A DNA stretch of 64,000 bases from Mucilaginibacter sp. UBA5151. GTDB lineage: Bacteria; Bacteroidota; Bacteroidia; Sphingobacteriales; Sphingobacteriaceae. Where the stretch lies: the NCBI GenBank assembly GCA_002413785.1, contig DHXR01000042.1, positions 83,187 through 147,186 on the forward strand, read 5' to 3'. The position numbers were made by a program, and so were the translations under genes. Under the pieces are notes generated by a model. The model saw nothing but the letters and a program-made list of their open reading frames with translations. It did no database searches and had not been told where the DNA came from. Shown one piece after another: positions 35,370-46,300 of the stretch. Each line of letters starts with the position of its first letter. Positions within the stretch are counted from its first letter, which is position 1.

Positions 35370-35545
35370 TCGTCTTAGCCCTGAAAGGGCGTAATACATC
35401 TGCACAGGGCAAAGCCCTGTGTATAAAGATAATGAATTTCATAGCCCTGAAAGGGCGTTATATCGGATTGCCACCCGGCTATGTCGCGCGATGGACTGTC
35501 ACCCATCGTTGACATATTACGCCCTTTCAGGGCTGTAATCCCAAT
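35370..35545. repeat. REP-like element with AGCCCTGAAAGGGCG units
   Basis: AGCCCTGAAAGGGCG occurs at 35377-35391 and 35443-35457 and inverted at 35520-35534. A perfect hairpin CACAGGGC/GCCCTGTG lies at 35403-35421. No ORF. Probably a non-autonomous palindromic repeat. With 35116-35248, which shows nothing beyond AT-rich sequence, it fills the gap between the YkuK-type gene and ettA. Confidence 0.75.
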
Positions 35546-35591
35546 TTTCAGCCTTACAAGGTAAAACCTATACGACATGCATTTATTCAGA

Positions 35592-35621
35592 AGATTTACG
35601 AAGTTTTAACTTCGTAAATCT
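35592..35621. repeat. 14-bp inverted repeat after ettA
   Basis: AGATTTACGAAGTT (35592-35605) and its exact complement (35608-35621) with a 2-nt loop, 13 bp after the ettA stop. It could end the ettA transcript but lacks a U-tract. A half-copy (CAGATTTACGAAGTTATG) lies near 23352. Confidence 0.65.
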
Positions 35622-35633
35622 AATATCAGGGGC

Positions 35634-37316
35634 TTACACCGTCAGCTTCTTATACTTTATCCTCTTCGGCGCTATGTCCCCCAGTCGTTTTTTCCGATTC
35701 TCTTCATAATCCGAATAATTGCCTTCAAAAAAGTAAACCTGGCTGTTGCCTTCAAAGGCAAGGATGTGGGTACAGATCCTGTCTAAAAACCAGCGGTCGT
35801 GACTGATCACTACAGCACAGCCGCCGAAGTTTTCCAGGGCTTCTTCTAAGGCACGAAGGGTGTTTACGTCAATATCATTGGTTGGCTCATCCAGCAGTAA
35901 TACGTTGGAGCCTTTTTTCAGGGTAATTGACAAATGCACCCTGTTACGTTCCCCGCCGGACAAAATCCCCACCTTTTTTTGCTGGTCGGCGCCGTTAAAA
36001 TTGAATTTGGAAACATAAGCCCTTGAATTGATGGGCTTGTTACCTACCAATATGGTTTCCTGTCCGTTGGTGATGTTTTCCCAAACAGATTTCTGAGGAT
36101 CAAGATCATCATGCAACTGATCAACATAACCTAATGCAACAGTTTCGCCCACGCGGAACGTTCCGGCATCCGGCTGGTCCTGCCCGGTGATCAGGCGGAA
36201 CAGGGTGGTTTTACCAGCGCCGTTGGGGCCGATAATCCCTACTATCCCTGCCGGCGGCAACGAAAAGTTGAGGTTATCGAACAATAATTTTTCACCATAA
36301 GATTTGCTTACGCCGTTTGCCTCAATCACAATATTCCCCAAACGCGGGCCCGGCGGAATAAACAGTTCCAGCTTATCTTCCCTGTCCTTTGTTTCTTCTG
36401 AAGCTAATTTATCGTAATTGGACAAACGCGCCTTTGATTTGGCATGACGGCCTTTCGGCCCCATACGCACCCATTCCAGTTCGCGCTCCAGGGCTTTCTG
36501 GCGTTTGCTTTCGGTCTTGTCTTCCTGGGCCAAACGTTTCGCTTTTTGGTCAAGCCACGAGGAATAATTTCCCTTCCATGGGATACCTTCTCCCCTATCC
36601 AGTTCCAGGATCCATCCGGCAACGTTATCCAGAAAATAGCGGTCGTGGGTTACAGCTATTACGGTACCTTTATATTGTTTCAAATGCTGCTCCAGCCAGT
36701 CGATAGATTCTGCATCGAGGTGGTTGGTAGGTTCATCCAGCAGCAAAACATCCGGTTCCTGCAACAAAAGGCGGCATAAGGCTACGCGGCGGCGTTCACC
36801 GCCCGACAGTACAGCAATTTTCGTGTCCGGATCGGGGCAGCGCAGGGCATCCATGGCGCGTTCCAGCTTAACATCAAGTTCCCAGGCGTTTACCGCGTCA
36901 ATTTTATCCTGTAATTCCCCTTGCCTGGTCATCAGCTTATCCATCTTATCGGCATCCTCGTAATATTCAGGAAGACCAAATTTTTCGTTGATCTCTTCGT
37001 ACTCCTTTAATAAAGCTGTAGTTTCGGCAACACCTTCCTCCACCACTTCCTTCACTGTTTTATTGGGGTCGAGTTCGGGCTCCTGGCTCAGGTAGCCTAC
37101 GGTGTATCCCGGCGAAAAAACCACTTCGCCTATATTTGTTTTATCTATCCCTGTAATTATTTTTAATAAGGACGATTTACCGGAGCCGTTTAAGCCAATG
37201 ACACCGATTTTGGCGCCATAGAAAAATGATAAATAAATGTTTTTTAGAACCGTTTTTTGCGGGGGATATATCTTGCTAACCCCTGCCATTGAAAAAATTA
37301 TTTTTTCGTCTGCCAT
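35634..37316 (-). CDS. ettA: Energy-dependent translational throttle protein EttA
   Basis: ABC-F ATPase that binds the ribosomal E site and gates elongation according to energy status. Two ABC cassettes: Walker A GLNGSGKS (41-48), signature LSGGERRRVALC, Walker B VLLLDEPTNHLD; then GPNGAGKT, LSGGERNRVHLS and VLLLDEPTNDID, separated by a charged linker (KAKRLAQEDKTESKRQKALE). 560 residues, as in E. coli EttA (555). Divergent from clpC. No membrane domain. Confidence 0.96.
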   Translation of the reverse strand: MADEKIIFSMAGVSKIYPPQKTVLKNIYLSFFYGAKIGVIGLNGSGKSSLLKIITGIDKTNIGEVVFSPGYTVGYLSQEPELDPNKTVKEVVEEGVAETTALLKEYEEINEKFGLPEYYEDADKMDKLMTRQGELQDKIDAVNAWELDVKLERAMDALRCPDPDTKIAVLSGGERRRVALCRLLLQEPDVLLLDEPTNHLDAESIDWLEQHLKQYKGTVIAVTHDRYFLDNVAGWILELDRGEGIPWKGNYSSWLDQKAKRLAQEDKTESKRQKALERELEWVRMGPKGRHAKSKARLSNYDKLASEETKDREDKLELFIPPGPRLGNIVIEANGVSKSYGEKLLFDNLNFSLPPAGIVGIIGPNGAGKTTLFRLITGQDQPDAGTFRVGETVALGYVDQLHDDLDPQKSVWENITNGQETILVGNKPINSRAYVSKFNFNGADQQKKVGILSGGERNRVHLSITLKKGSNVLLLDEPTNDIDVNTLRALEEALENFGGCAVVISHDRWFLDRICTHILAFEGNSQVYFFEGNYSDYEENRKKRLGDIAPKRIKYKKLTV

Positions 37317-37821
37317 GTATTAATTATTGAATTATTGATTGATCGAATTATTGATTGGTTAATCGAAGTAAATATTGGAACAAATATGAAGGAAAATATG
37401 CGTTTGGCAAATCAATTCCTGATGATTCTTCGTATATATTTTATGTGTTTTTTTAAGGGTTTTTCACTTAATCAACCTTTCTGTAACAAAAACTAATGCC
37501 GTAATGTCATATAATTGGCTGCTTTTATGACAATATCGCACCAGGCGCCTGGCGCCCGTACCTGTAATTAAACCATTTGATCATATTAATATCAAAAAGA
37601 TATAAATAATGATTTATTTATAAAACGCCATTGCAATTGCAGGTTTTATTTATAAAATTGCTAAAAAAAAATTAAGTTTATCATAACGCACATTATTTCA
37701 ATGGCTGCTTTACGGGTAAGTTTAAAACTTGGCAATAATATTGTTGATAAGTGTAAAAACAACTCGTCCTGATTATTGAAACAATTTAATACATTAGGGC
37801 GTTATAATCGGAAGGATATAT
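37317..37821. other. Divergent promoter region between ettA and clpC
   Basis: 505 bp without a gene. The ettA side has tandem words attattgattgatcgaatt (37322-37370). A possible clpC -7 box is TAAGTTTA (37717-37724). GGAAGG at 37811-37816 is a plausible ribosome site for clpC. No CtsR-like operator or other recognised heat-shock element is apparent. Confidence 0.4.
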
Positions 37822-40356
37822 ATGGAAGCTAAATTTTCGCCGCGGGTTAAGGATGTTATTCAATATAGCAGAGAGGAGGCCTTGCGCCTCGGGCATGACT
37901 ATATTGGTACTGAGCACCTTTTGTTGGGTTTGATAAGGGACGGGGATGGCATTGCAATAAAATTATTAAAAGAATTAACTGTTGACACGGCAAAATTAAG
38001 ACGCTCGGTTGAGGATGCTGTCAAAGGGACTATCGGCACTAATGTACATATAGGGAGTATTCCTTTGACCAAACAGGCCGAAAAAGTATTAAAGATCACT
38101 TATCTGGAAGCTAAAATTTTCAAGAGCGACGTAATTGGTACAGAGCATTTATTGCTCTCCATCCTGCGTGATGAAGATAACATCGCATCGCAGATATTGA
38201 TGCAGTTTAATGTTAACTACGAAATCTTTAAGAGCGAAGTGGAATCACATAAAAATGATATAACCAACGAAATGCCCGGATCACCTACCGGCGGCGATGA
38301 TGATTTTAAAGAAGAGGAATCATTCAGCCAGCCCAAAAAAGTATCGGACATTAAATCAAAAACCCCCGTATTGGATAATTTCGGCCGCGATTTAACCAAA
38401 GCTGCCGAAGACGGGCGTTTGGACCCCATTGTGGGCCGCGAAAAAGAAATTGAGAGGGTATCGCAAATACTTTCCCGCCGTAAAAAGAACAACCCTATAT
38501 TAATAGGTGAGCCTGGTGTTGGTAAATCGGCCATTGCCGAAGGATTGGCATTGCGCATAGTGCAGCGTAAAGTTTCACGGGTTTTATTTAATAAACGTGT
38601 TGTTACGCTTGATCTTGCTTCGCTTGTTGCCGGCACCAAATACCGGGGGCAGTTTGAAGAACGTATGAAAGCGGTGATGAACGAACTTGAAAAATCACCG
38701 GATGTTATTTTATTTATCGACGAAATACATACTATAGTTGGCGCAGGCGGCGCTTCTGGCTCGCTTGATGCCTCCAATATGTTTAAGCCGGCCCTTGCAC
38801 GCGGAGAAATCCAATGCATCGGGGCTACAACTTTAGACGAATACCGCCAGTATATTGAAAAAGACGGCGCTTTAGACCGTCGTTTCCAAAAGGTAATGGT
38901 TGAACCGGCCACACCGGACGAAACCATAGAGATACTGAACCGCATAAAAGAAAAATACGAAGAGCACCATGGCGTCACCTATACTCCGGAAGCCATTAAT
39001 GCCTGTGTGTCCTTAACTACGAGGTATATTACCGACCGTTTTTTACCGGATAAGGCTATTGATGCATTGGACGAATCAGGTTCCCGCGTTCATTTAACCA
39101 ATATCCATGTACCACAAAATATTCTGGATATTGAGCAAAAGATAGAGCAGATCAAGATCGAGAAAAACAAAGTAGTACGCAGCCAGAAATACGAAGAAGC
39201 TGCAAAACTACGTGATACCGAAAAACATTTACTTGAAGAATTGGAACAGGCCAAAGCCATTTGGGAAGCCGAAACCAAATCGAAACGCTATACCGTAACA
39301 GAAGATAACGTTGCCGAAGTAGTATCCATGATGACCGGGATCCCGGTTCAGCGTGTAGGCCAGGCCGACAGTTACAAACTGCTGAACATGGCTGAAACTG
39401 TTGGCAGTAAAGTTATAGGCCAGGAGGAAGCGATCAAAAAATTAACCCGTGCCATTCAACGTACACGCGCCGGATTGAAGGACCCTAAAAAGCCTATCGG
39501 TTCATTTATTTTCCTGGGGCCTACCGGTGTTGGTAAAACAGAGCTGGCGAAAGAGCTTTCGCGCTTTATGTTCGATACCGAAGACGCCCTGATACAGATT
39601 GATATGAGCGAATACATGGAAAAATTCGCTGTATCGCGTTTGGTTGGCGCGCCTCCGGGCTATGTTGGGTATGAAGAAGGCGGGCAATTAACCGAAAAAG
39701 TACGCCGCAAGCCTTATGCGGTTGTATTGCTTGATGAAATTGAAAAAGCACACCCTGATGTGTTCAATATCCTGTTGCAGGTATTGGATGAAGGACAGTT
39801 GACTGATTCATTAGGCCGCAAGGTTGATTTCAGGAATACGATCATCATTATGACTTCTAACATCGGCGCACGTCAGCTGAAAGACTTTGGTCAGGGTGTT
39901 GGTTTCACCACCAGCGCTAAAACCACCCAGGCCGACGCACATTCGAGAGGTGTGATTGAAAACGCGCTGAAACGCGCATTCGCCCCTGAGTTTTTGAACC
40001 GTATTGATGATGTGATCGTGTTTAATTCACTTGGTAAAGAAGAAATATTCAAGATCATTGATATTGAACTTGATTACTTATTTAACAGGGTACGTTTATT
40101 AGGCTATAAAATTGAGCTTACTTTGGCGGCAAAAGAGTTTATTGCCGAGAAGGGTTACGACTCGCAATTTGGGGCGCGCCCATTAAAACGTGCTATCCAG
40201 AAATACCTGGAAGACCCTATTGCCGAAGAAATATTAAAAGGTGAGTTGAGCGAAGGCGATACCATGGAAATTGGCATTGACACCGAAACCAGCGAAATAA
40301 AAATAGCAGTCAGAAAAGGCGAAAACAAAAAGCCTGAAGAAGAAGAGCAGAAGTAA
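37822..40356 (+). CDS. clpC: ATP-dependent Clp protease ATP-binding subunit ClpC
   Basis: AAA+ unfoldase partner of ClpP. 844 residues: double Clp-N repeat (1-145), first AAA domain with GEPGVGKS (229-236), a middle domain with a UVR motif (EEAAKLRDTEKHLLEELEQ, about 455-475), second AAA domain with GPTGVGKT (566-573), and a D2-small domain ending in a charged tail. The short middle domain with UVR separates it from ClpB. Single gene with its own terminator; clpP is not nearby. Confidence 0.96.
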   Translation: MEAKFSPRVKDVIQYSREEALRLGHDYIGTEHLLLGLIRDGDGIAIKLLKELTVDTAKLRRSVEDAVKGTIGTNVHIGSIPLTKQAEKVLKITYLEAKIFKSDVIGTEHLLLSILRDEDNIASQILMQFNVNYEIFKSEVESHKNDITNEMPGSPTGGDDDFKEEESFSQPKKVSDIKSKTPVLDNFGRDLTKAAEDGRLDPIVGREKEIERVSQILSRRKKNNPILIGEPGVGKSAIAEGLALRIVQRKVSRVLFNKRVVTLDLASLVAGTKYRGQFEERMKAVMNELEKSPDVILFIDEIHTIVGAGGASGSLDASNMFKPALARGEIQCIGATTLDEYRQYIEKDGALDRRFQKVMVEPATPDETIEILNRIKEKYEEHHGVTYTPEAINACVSLTTRYITDRFLPDKAIDALDESGSRVHLTNIHVPQNILDIEQKIEQIKIEKNKVVRSQKYEEAAKLRDTEKHLLEELEQAKAIWEAETKSKRYTVTEDNVAEVVSMMTGIPVQRVGQADSYKLLNMAETVGSKVIGQEEAIKKLTRAIQRTRAGLKDPKKPIGSFIFLGPTGVGKTELAKELSRFMFDTEDALIQIDMSEYMEKFAVSRLVGAPPGYVGYEEGGQLTEKVRRKPYAVVLLDEIEKAHPDVFNILLQVLDEGQLTDSLGRKVDFRNTIIIMTSNIGARQLKDFGQGVGFTTSAKTTQADAHSRGVIENALKRAFAPEFLNRIDDVIVFNSLGKEEIFKIIDIELDYLFNRVRLLGYKIELTLAAKEFIAEKGYDSQFGARPLKRAIQKYLEDPIAEEILKGELSEGDTMEIGIDTETSEIKIAVRKGENKKPEEEEQK

Positions 40357-40386
40357 AATAAAACAACATTCCAATAATGTTAAATC

Positions 40387-40419
40387 CCCGTTTTGCAGAT
40401 GCATGGCGGGGTTTTTTTA
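40387..40419 (+). terminator. Rho-independent terminator of clpC
   Basis: CCCCG (40387-40391) pairs with CGGGG (40408-40412) around a partly paired loop, followed by T7. It lies 30 bp after the clpC stop. Confidence 0.8.
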
Positions 40420-40450
40420 TACCTGATTTTGATTCTTATCGCATTCAAAT

Positions 40451-43339
40451 TCATTTGCTGCCAGCAATAATCTTTCCCAACTTATATCCCAAATTTCCAT
40501 TCATATCAGCCCCTTCAATAATTACAGTATAAGTTGATGATTTATCAGCCGTATAAAACCATACCCTTGCTTCGCCATTTATACCGGTTGTAATATTAGG
40601 TTCCCAATCAATGGTTGAGCGTAAGTCAGGTAAACGCATAGCGGTATTCTTTACAGCGTATTTTGGCTTATAGAACTGTTTGGGCCAGCTAATTGGCAGA
40701 GGTTTATACAAGTACATACCGGGAGTGTTGTCAATTAGGGGGCCATGCCCTCCGCGGGTAGTGATCTCTACGAAGGCAATATCCGAGGGGCTGATATCAA
40801 TCGACGGATTATTAAGCAATGCTCCAATTATCAGACCGCCGGGATCATATCTTGAAAGGTATGCAGTAGCGTATCCGGGAGTGTGGATTATTTCTATACC
40901 TTTTACATCTTCGGCTGAATGACTCACAAGGAAATCTCTCAAATCAATAAAAGCGGTAGGGCTGGTGGGGCTGGTGATAAGTTTAGAAGCTGATATTCCG
41001 TCAACGATCAGTTTTACAGGTTTGCCATTAATAAAATACCAATACAACGACCTACTGAGATCGGCTACATATGCGGACAAAAATCCGTCTTTAATTGCCT
41101 TCAAACCACTCCCAATGGCAAAAGCACCTTCCCTAAACCCTTTAATATTTTCCTGCAACAATTGCAGCAATGTTTTTTTACCCGCCGCTTCCAAATCCTT
41201 TTCATCCAATATTACATCAGCTTCACCAGGCCCGTTCAGGTTTTGGGAGTCTTTTATTATTTTCTTTGCCGATATTTTTACTTCTTTCAATATATGTCCA
41301 CCGATTGGAAAATCCCGCTGCTGCTTTATTAACGCGTTGCTTTTGGCGTAATTAAGCAAAGTGCTGTCACTGTTTACATACCAGGGTATTATTGTTGGTG
41401 CAAATGGTTTTGTAAAGACAGGAGGTTGTATATCATCGGTTTTAATGCCCACATTAAAGCTTTTTCCATGTTTGTTTACAGCCCTGAGTACAAATATTGG
41501 CGTATCAACACGGGGGAAATGGTCAAAAACAAATTTGCCTGCATTATCTGTAACAGTGTCCATTAATATTGATGGCTTTTTTGAGAACAAAAGCACATCG
41601 GTGCCTTTAACAGGCTTGTTAAACACGTTAAAAACGCTGCCTTTTACCATAAATTCCTTCTCTGGCTGGTAGGTAATTGCGGACGGGTTAAATACCTGCT
41701 GCCAATCGTACCCTACCCATCCCTGGGTAAGCAACAGGTTATCAAGCGCCTGCCAGGCTTCGCTTGTTTTTGAGTTAAGATAATAGCCGGGCTGCTCAAC
41801 ATACCCTTTTAAATCAGAGGTGAGCAGCATCCTGGTAATAATATTTTCGCTGTCCAACGAGTCAATTTTCACCTGTGCGTCATCTGTAACGGCAAATGAG
41901 AAATTACCAGAAACAGGGTCGCCGTTCCTATCCGTTACCTTTATTTGCAAAGCAACGCTTTCCCTTGCGTTGTACCTGGGCTTATCCGGCCTAAACTGAA
42001 TATTAAGGCTATCATGGCGGTCGATAAATACCAGCCGTTCATTTAAGGGCTGATATTTTGCAGTCATTACTGTAAAATGACCTATCCCGGCAGGGAACAA
42101 ATTTTTTGCTATTTTCCTTTTCATAAAGTCGCCCTCACGGAAATCGAAAACAGCGGCATAACAAACAATCCCCCGCGCTTTTCCAATTAAGAAATAACTG
42201 TTACCGGATTTCGCTATATCATTTGTCGCGAAAACAGAAACCTCCAAGTAATCGCTTTCCATTAGGTTTTTGATATTCAAAACCGTCCCTGAGTGTTTTA
42301 CAGATGGTAAAGGGTATTCTTTAATCAGTCCGCCTGGCAGAGTTACTTTCGCGGTGTAGGTTTCACCTTCTTTCACGGTCAGGTCAAAACTGCCCATACC
42401 GTTATGCAACGACTTAAATTCAGCTACCTTTTGCCGGGTATGATCGGTTACGATGCCCGAAATTTGAACCCCTTTGCCATCTTCGCCAATCGCTTTAAAG
42501 CCGACGGGTACGGGTATTCCGGGAACTAAATTACCGCCCTCCGGTAAAAACTGAACGTCAGTATTTACCGCGCGGCTTAAAGCAATAGGTATAACCGCTT
42601 TTTTGCCGTTTTTTTCGCTTTCGGCGATAAGCGTAAGGTTGCCTGCTTTTTGTGGGATGGTAAAATTCACGTCTATTAATCCGCTCAGGTCTGTTTGAAC
42701 CTTTTGCTTAAATAAACGCCTGTTGCCATCCATTACGGCCAATTGCAATGGTTCAAGTATAAATGGTTTTTTATCCATATTGCTTAACTGTAGCTTAACG
42801 TCCGTAATATTACTTCCATTTAGGGTTGTTTCTTTTACTTGCTTATTCACCAGCCAGCCATTTTCACCACCGCCGGTGATGTAAAAACTTTTATAGAAAA
42901 AATAACCTTTCCCAAAATTGCGCATCCAATTGGTATAGGCGCGAATAGTATAGGTTCCCGTTGTAAAACCGTCCTTTTCATTAAGGCTGATATTGCCCCA
43001 TGTAATGCCGTTTTCCACGGGCAGCCTGTATTGTTTGATAACTTTGTTGCTATCATTGGCAATGTCAATATTGATGATCCGGCTTTTGTCAGAAGCTGTT
43101 AAATAATCATTTAACAGGTAGGCTTTAAACCAAATAGTATTGCCTAAGGCATAGTATGGTTTATCAAATTGCAGGTAAAGCTTCTCCGAAGGCTTTTTTT
43201 TGTTAAGGCTATCGGATGAAGTTGTGATTTTTAATAACCCGTCTTTTAAAGGAACCGTTTGTGAAAAAGACAGGGAATAGCTACTTAAAATAAAATAGCT
43301 GATTATACATAAAAGCAGGCAGGTTTTAGGTAATGGCAT
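40451..43339 (-). CDS. Large envelope protein: macroglobulin-like (MG2) domains plus plug-like C-terminal region
   Basis: 962 residues with a signal peptide (1-27). EKLYLQFDKPYYALGNTIWFKAYLLN (52-77) starts an MG2-type macroglobulin region; further beta-sandwich repeats run to about 640. Residues 684-870 (LKEVKISAKKIIKDS and onward, LIVDGIS, EDVKGIEIIHTPGY, FVEITTRGGHGP) look like a TonB-dependent receptor plug. The C-terminus (TTGINGEARVWFYTADKSSTYTVIIEGADMNGNLG) is another beta domain. No thioester CGEQ and no barrel strands are seen. Last gene of the sigma/FecR locus, 11 bp after the fused paralogue, which it resembles closely. Role unknown; probably surface binding or sensing. Confidence 0.8.
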   Translation of the reverse strand: MPLPKTCLLLCIISYFILSSYSLSFSQTVPLKDGLLKITTSSDSLNKKKPSEKLYLQFDKPYYALGNTIWFKAYLLNDYLTASDKSRIINIDIANDSNKVIKQYRLPVENGITWGNISLNEKDGFTTGTYTIRAYTNWMRNFGKGYFFYKSFYITGGGENGWLVNKQVKETTLNGSNITDVKLQLSNMDKKPFILEPLQLAVMDGNRRLFKQKVQTDLSGLIDVNFTIPQKAGNLTLIAESEKNGKKAVIPIALSRAVNTDVQFLPEGGNLVPGIPVPVGFKAIGEDGKGVQISGIVTDHTRQKVAEFKSLHNGMGSFDLTVKEGETYTAKVTLPGGLIKEYPLPSVKHSGTVLNIKNLMESDYLEVSVFATNDIAKSGNSYFLIGKARGIVCYAAVFDFREGDFMKRKIAKNLFPAGIGHFTVMTAKYQPLNERLVFIDRHDSLNIQFRPDKPRYNARESVALQIKVTDRNGDPVSGNFSFAVTDDAQVKIDSLDSENIITRMLLTSDLKGYVEQPGYYLNSKTSEAWQALDNLLLTQGWVGYDWQQVFNPSAITYQPEKEFMVKGSVFNVFNKPVKGTDVLLFSKKPSILMDTVTDNAGKFVFDHFPRVDTPIFVLRAVNKHGKSFNVGIKTDDIQPPVFTKPFAPTIIPWYVNSDSTLLNYAKSNALIKQQRDFPIGGHILKEVKISAKKIIKDSQNLNGPGEADVILDEKDLEAAGKKTLLQLLQENIKGFREGAFAIGSGLKAIKDGFLSAYVADLSRSLYWYFINGKPVKLIVDGISASKLITSPTSPTAFIDLRDFLVSHSAEDVKGIEIIHTPGYATAYLSRYDPGGLIIGALLNNPSIDISPSDIAFVEITTRGGHGPLIDNTPGMYLYKPLPISWPKQFYKPKYAVKNTAMRLPDLRSTIDWEPNITTGINGEARVWFYTADKSSTYTVIIEGADMNGNLGYKLGKIIAGSK
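42025..42259 (-). repeat. Near-identical tract shared with 44865-45099
   Basis: By eye about 4 differences in 235 bp between this tract and 44865-45099, whereas flanking parts of the two genes differ at many positions. It looks like a recent gene-conversion patch between the paralogues at 40451-43339 and 43351-47676. Confidence 0.75.
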
Positions 43340-43350
43340 AGTGTTGAGTT

Positions 43351-46300
43351 TTATTTTATATTGATCTTGTCTTTTTTATAACCCAGGTTCCCGTTCATAT
43401 CAGCCCCTTCAATAATTAAAGTATAAGTTGAAGGTTTATCAGCGGTGAAAAAAGAAACCGTAGCTTCCCCGTTGGCGTTAGTTGTAATATTAGGCTCCCA
43501 GTCAATGGTTGAGCGTAAGTCCGGCAAATACTTAGCCGTGTCTTTTACGGCGTATTTTGGTTTATAAAACTGTTTAGGCCAACTAATTGGTAAAGGCTTG
43601 TACAAATACATGCCAGGGGTGTTACCAAAAAAAGGCCCGTGGCCCGAGCGGGTAGTGATTTCTATGAAAGCATATTTAGAAATTGGCTCCCAAGGGCTGA
43701 TAAACCTAAGTTCATAAACATCTGCGAATTTTGTAGCGTAATTAAGTTCGATTCCTTTTATATCTTCTGCATAGTGAGATTCCAGGAAAGTTTTCTCATC
43801 AATGATCGTTGGAGGTTGAGAAAAAGTTGAATCTAACGGTATGCCGTCAACAAAAATCATGACCCGTTTATAATTAACATAATACCAAAGTGAATAATCA
43901 TGAGTTATAACATCCACCGGTAAATTACCTATAAAAACATCAGTATGGGTAGCTGCGTTGCTAGCACCTTCCCTAAACCCTTTAATATTCTCCTGCAATA
44001 ATTGAAGCCAATTCTTTTTGCCTGCCTTTTCCATATCCTTTTCATCTAATACCAAATCGGCGTTGCCAGGCCCGTTTAAATTTTGTGAGTCTTTTATTAT
44101 TTTTTTTGCCGTTATTTTTACTTCTTTCAATATTTGCCCACCATTGGGGAAATACTGCTGTTGTTTTAATTGTTCATTATTTCTGGTATAGTTCAGTAAT
44201 ATGGCATCACTGTTTACATACCACGGTGTTACTAATGGTGCAATTGGTTTTGTAAAAGCAGGCGGGGCTATATCATCCATTTTAATGCCCACGTTAAAAC
44301 TTTTGCCATTTTTATTTACCGCCTTCAGCACAAATATTGGTGTATCAACTCTGGGGAAATGATCGAATACAAACTTGCCTTCATTATCCGTTGAGGTATC
44401 CATTAAAATAGCCGGCGTTTTTGAGAACAAAAGCACATTTGTTCCTTTAACAGCGCTGTTAAAAACATTAAAAACACTGCCCTTTACCATAAATTCATGC
44501 TCAGGTTTAAAAACAACAGCGGGCGGATTTAGTACCTGCTGCCAGTTATACCCTACCCAGCCCTGGGTAAGCAGCAGGTTATCAAGCGCCCGCCATGTTT
44601 CAGTTGTTTTTGATGACAGATAATAGCCGGGTTCTTCAACATAGCCTTTCAAATCAGCTGTCAGCAGCATCCGGGTAATTATGTTTTCATTGTTTAAAGT
44701 ATCGGTTTTTACCTGGGCATCATCGGTAACGGCAAGTGAAAAGTTACCTTCAACAGGATTGCCTTCATTATCCCTTACCTTTATTTGCAAGGCAACGCTG
44801 TCCCTTGAGCCGTAATTGGACTTATCCGGCACGATCTGAATATTCAGTTTATCATTATGGTCAATAAATACCAGCCGTTCATTTAAGGGCTGATATTTTG
44901 CAGTCATTACTGTAAAATGAGTTATCCCGGCAGGGAACAAATTTTTTGCTATTTTCCTTTTCATAAAGTCGCCCTCACGGAAATCGAAAACAGCGGCATA
45001 ACAAACAATCCCCCGCGCTTTTCCAATTAAGAAATAACTGTTACCGGATTGGGCTATATCATTTGTCGCGAAAACAGAAACCTCCAAGTAATCGCTTTCT
45101 ATCAGGTTTTTTACCTGTAAAACCGTTCCCGAATTTTTAATTGCCGGTAAAGCATAGTCTTTTACCATTCCGCCCGGCAAGGTCACTTTCGCGGTATAGC
45201 TTTCGCCCTCTTTTACATCCAGGTCAAAACTGCCCACGCCATTGTGCAGCGACTGAAATACAGCAATCTGTTGCCGGTTATTATTGGTTATAATACCTGA
45301 AATTTGAACACTCTTACCATCTTCACCAATTGCTTTAAACCCGATTTGCGCCGGTAAACCCGCCACCAAATTGCCGCCTTCTGGTAAAAATTGAACATCG
45401 GTATTTTCAGGAAGGTTTAAAGTTATGGGAATAATCACCCTCCTGTCCTTTTTTTCGTTTTCAGCTATGATGGCAAGCCTGTTTGCTTTTTGAGGAATGG
45501 TAAAATTTACGTCTATTAATCCGTTCAGGTCTGTTTGAACCTGTTGCTTAAATAAACGCCTGTTGCCATCCATTACCGACAATTGCAACGGTTCAAGGAT
45601 AAATGGTTTTTTATCCATATTGCTTAACTGTAGCTTAACGTCTGCGGTGTTGTTTCCATTTATGTTGGTTTCCTTTACCTGTTTATTTATCAGCCAACTA
45701 TTTTCATTAACACTGGCGACATAAAAACTTTTATAGAAAAAATAACTATCTCTAAAATTGCACATCCAGTTGGTGTAGGCACGCATGGTGTAAGTGCCGG
45801 TTGTAAACCCATCTTTTTTGTCTATACTGATGTTGCCCCAGGTAATGCCATTTTCCACTGACAGTTTATATTGTTTGATAACTTTATTGCTGTCATTGGC
45901 AATGTCTATATTGATGATCCGGCTTTTGTCTGAACCTATCAAATAATCATTTAAGAGGTATGCTTTAAACCATATTGTATCGCCTAATGAGTAGTATGGT
46001 TTATCAAATTGCAGGTAAAGCTTCTCAGTAGGAAATTTAAGAATTGAGCTGTCTGATGCGATTTTTAGTTTTATTAAATCATCTTTTAACGGGCCCGACC
46101 GGGCCGATTCTTTAACATTTACGCCTTGGGGTTCAGTCTGATTAGTTGTGGTTACAGTCGGTTCATAATCTACAGGTAAAAGTTCGGCTACCCTGTTTCG
46201 ACTCCAAGCCCCGGTTATTGACAGGGCGTCCGGATCAATAATTACTCCATTGTTGTCAAATAAAACGTATATTTTTCTAAAATCCAAACGAGTGCTTTCA

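Noticed and set aside
35249..35512. 87-residue Cys/Gly/Asp-rich ORF
   Set aside because: Entirely made of the gatgtgcagat repeat and the REP-like element.
38217..38978. 253-residue ORF antisense to clpC
   Set aside because: Mirror of a highly constrained coding sequence; Ser/Arg-rich without domain logic. Similar long shadows lie opposite ftsZ, ftsA and rsmH.
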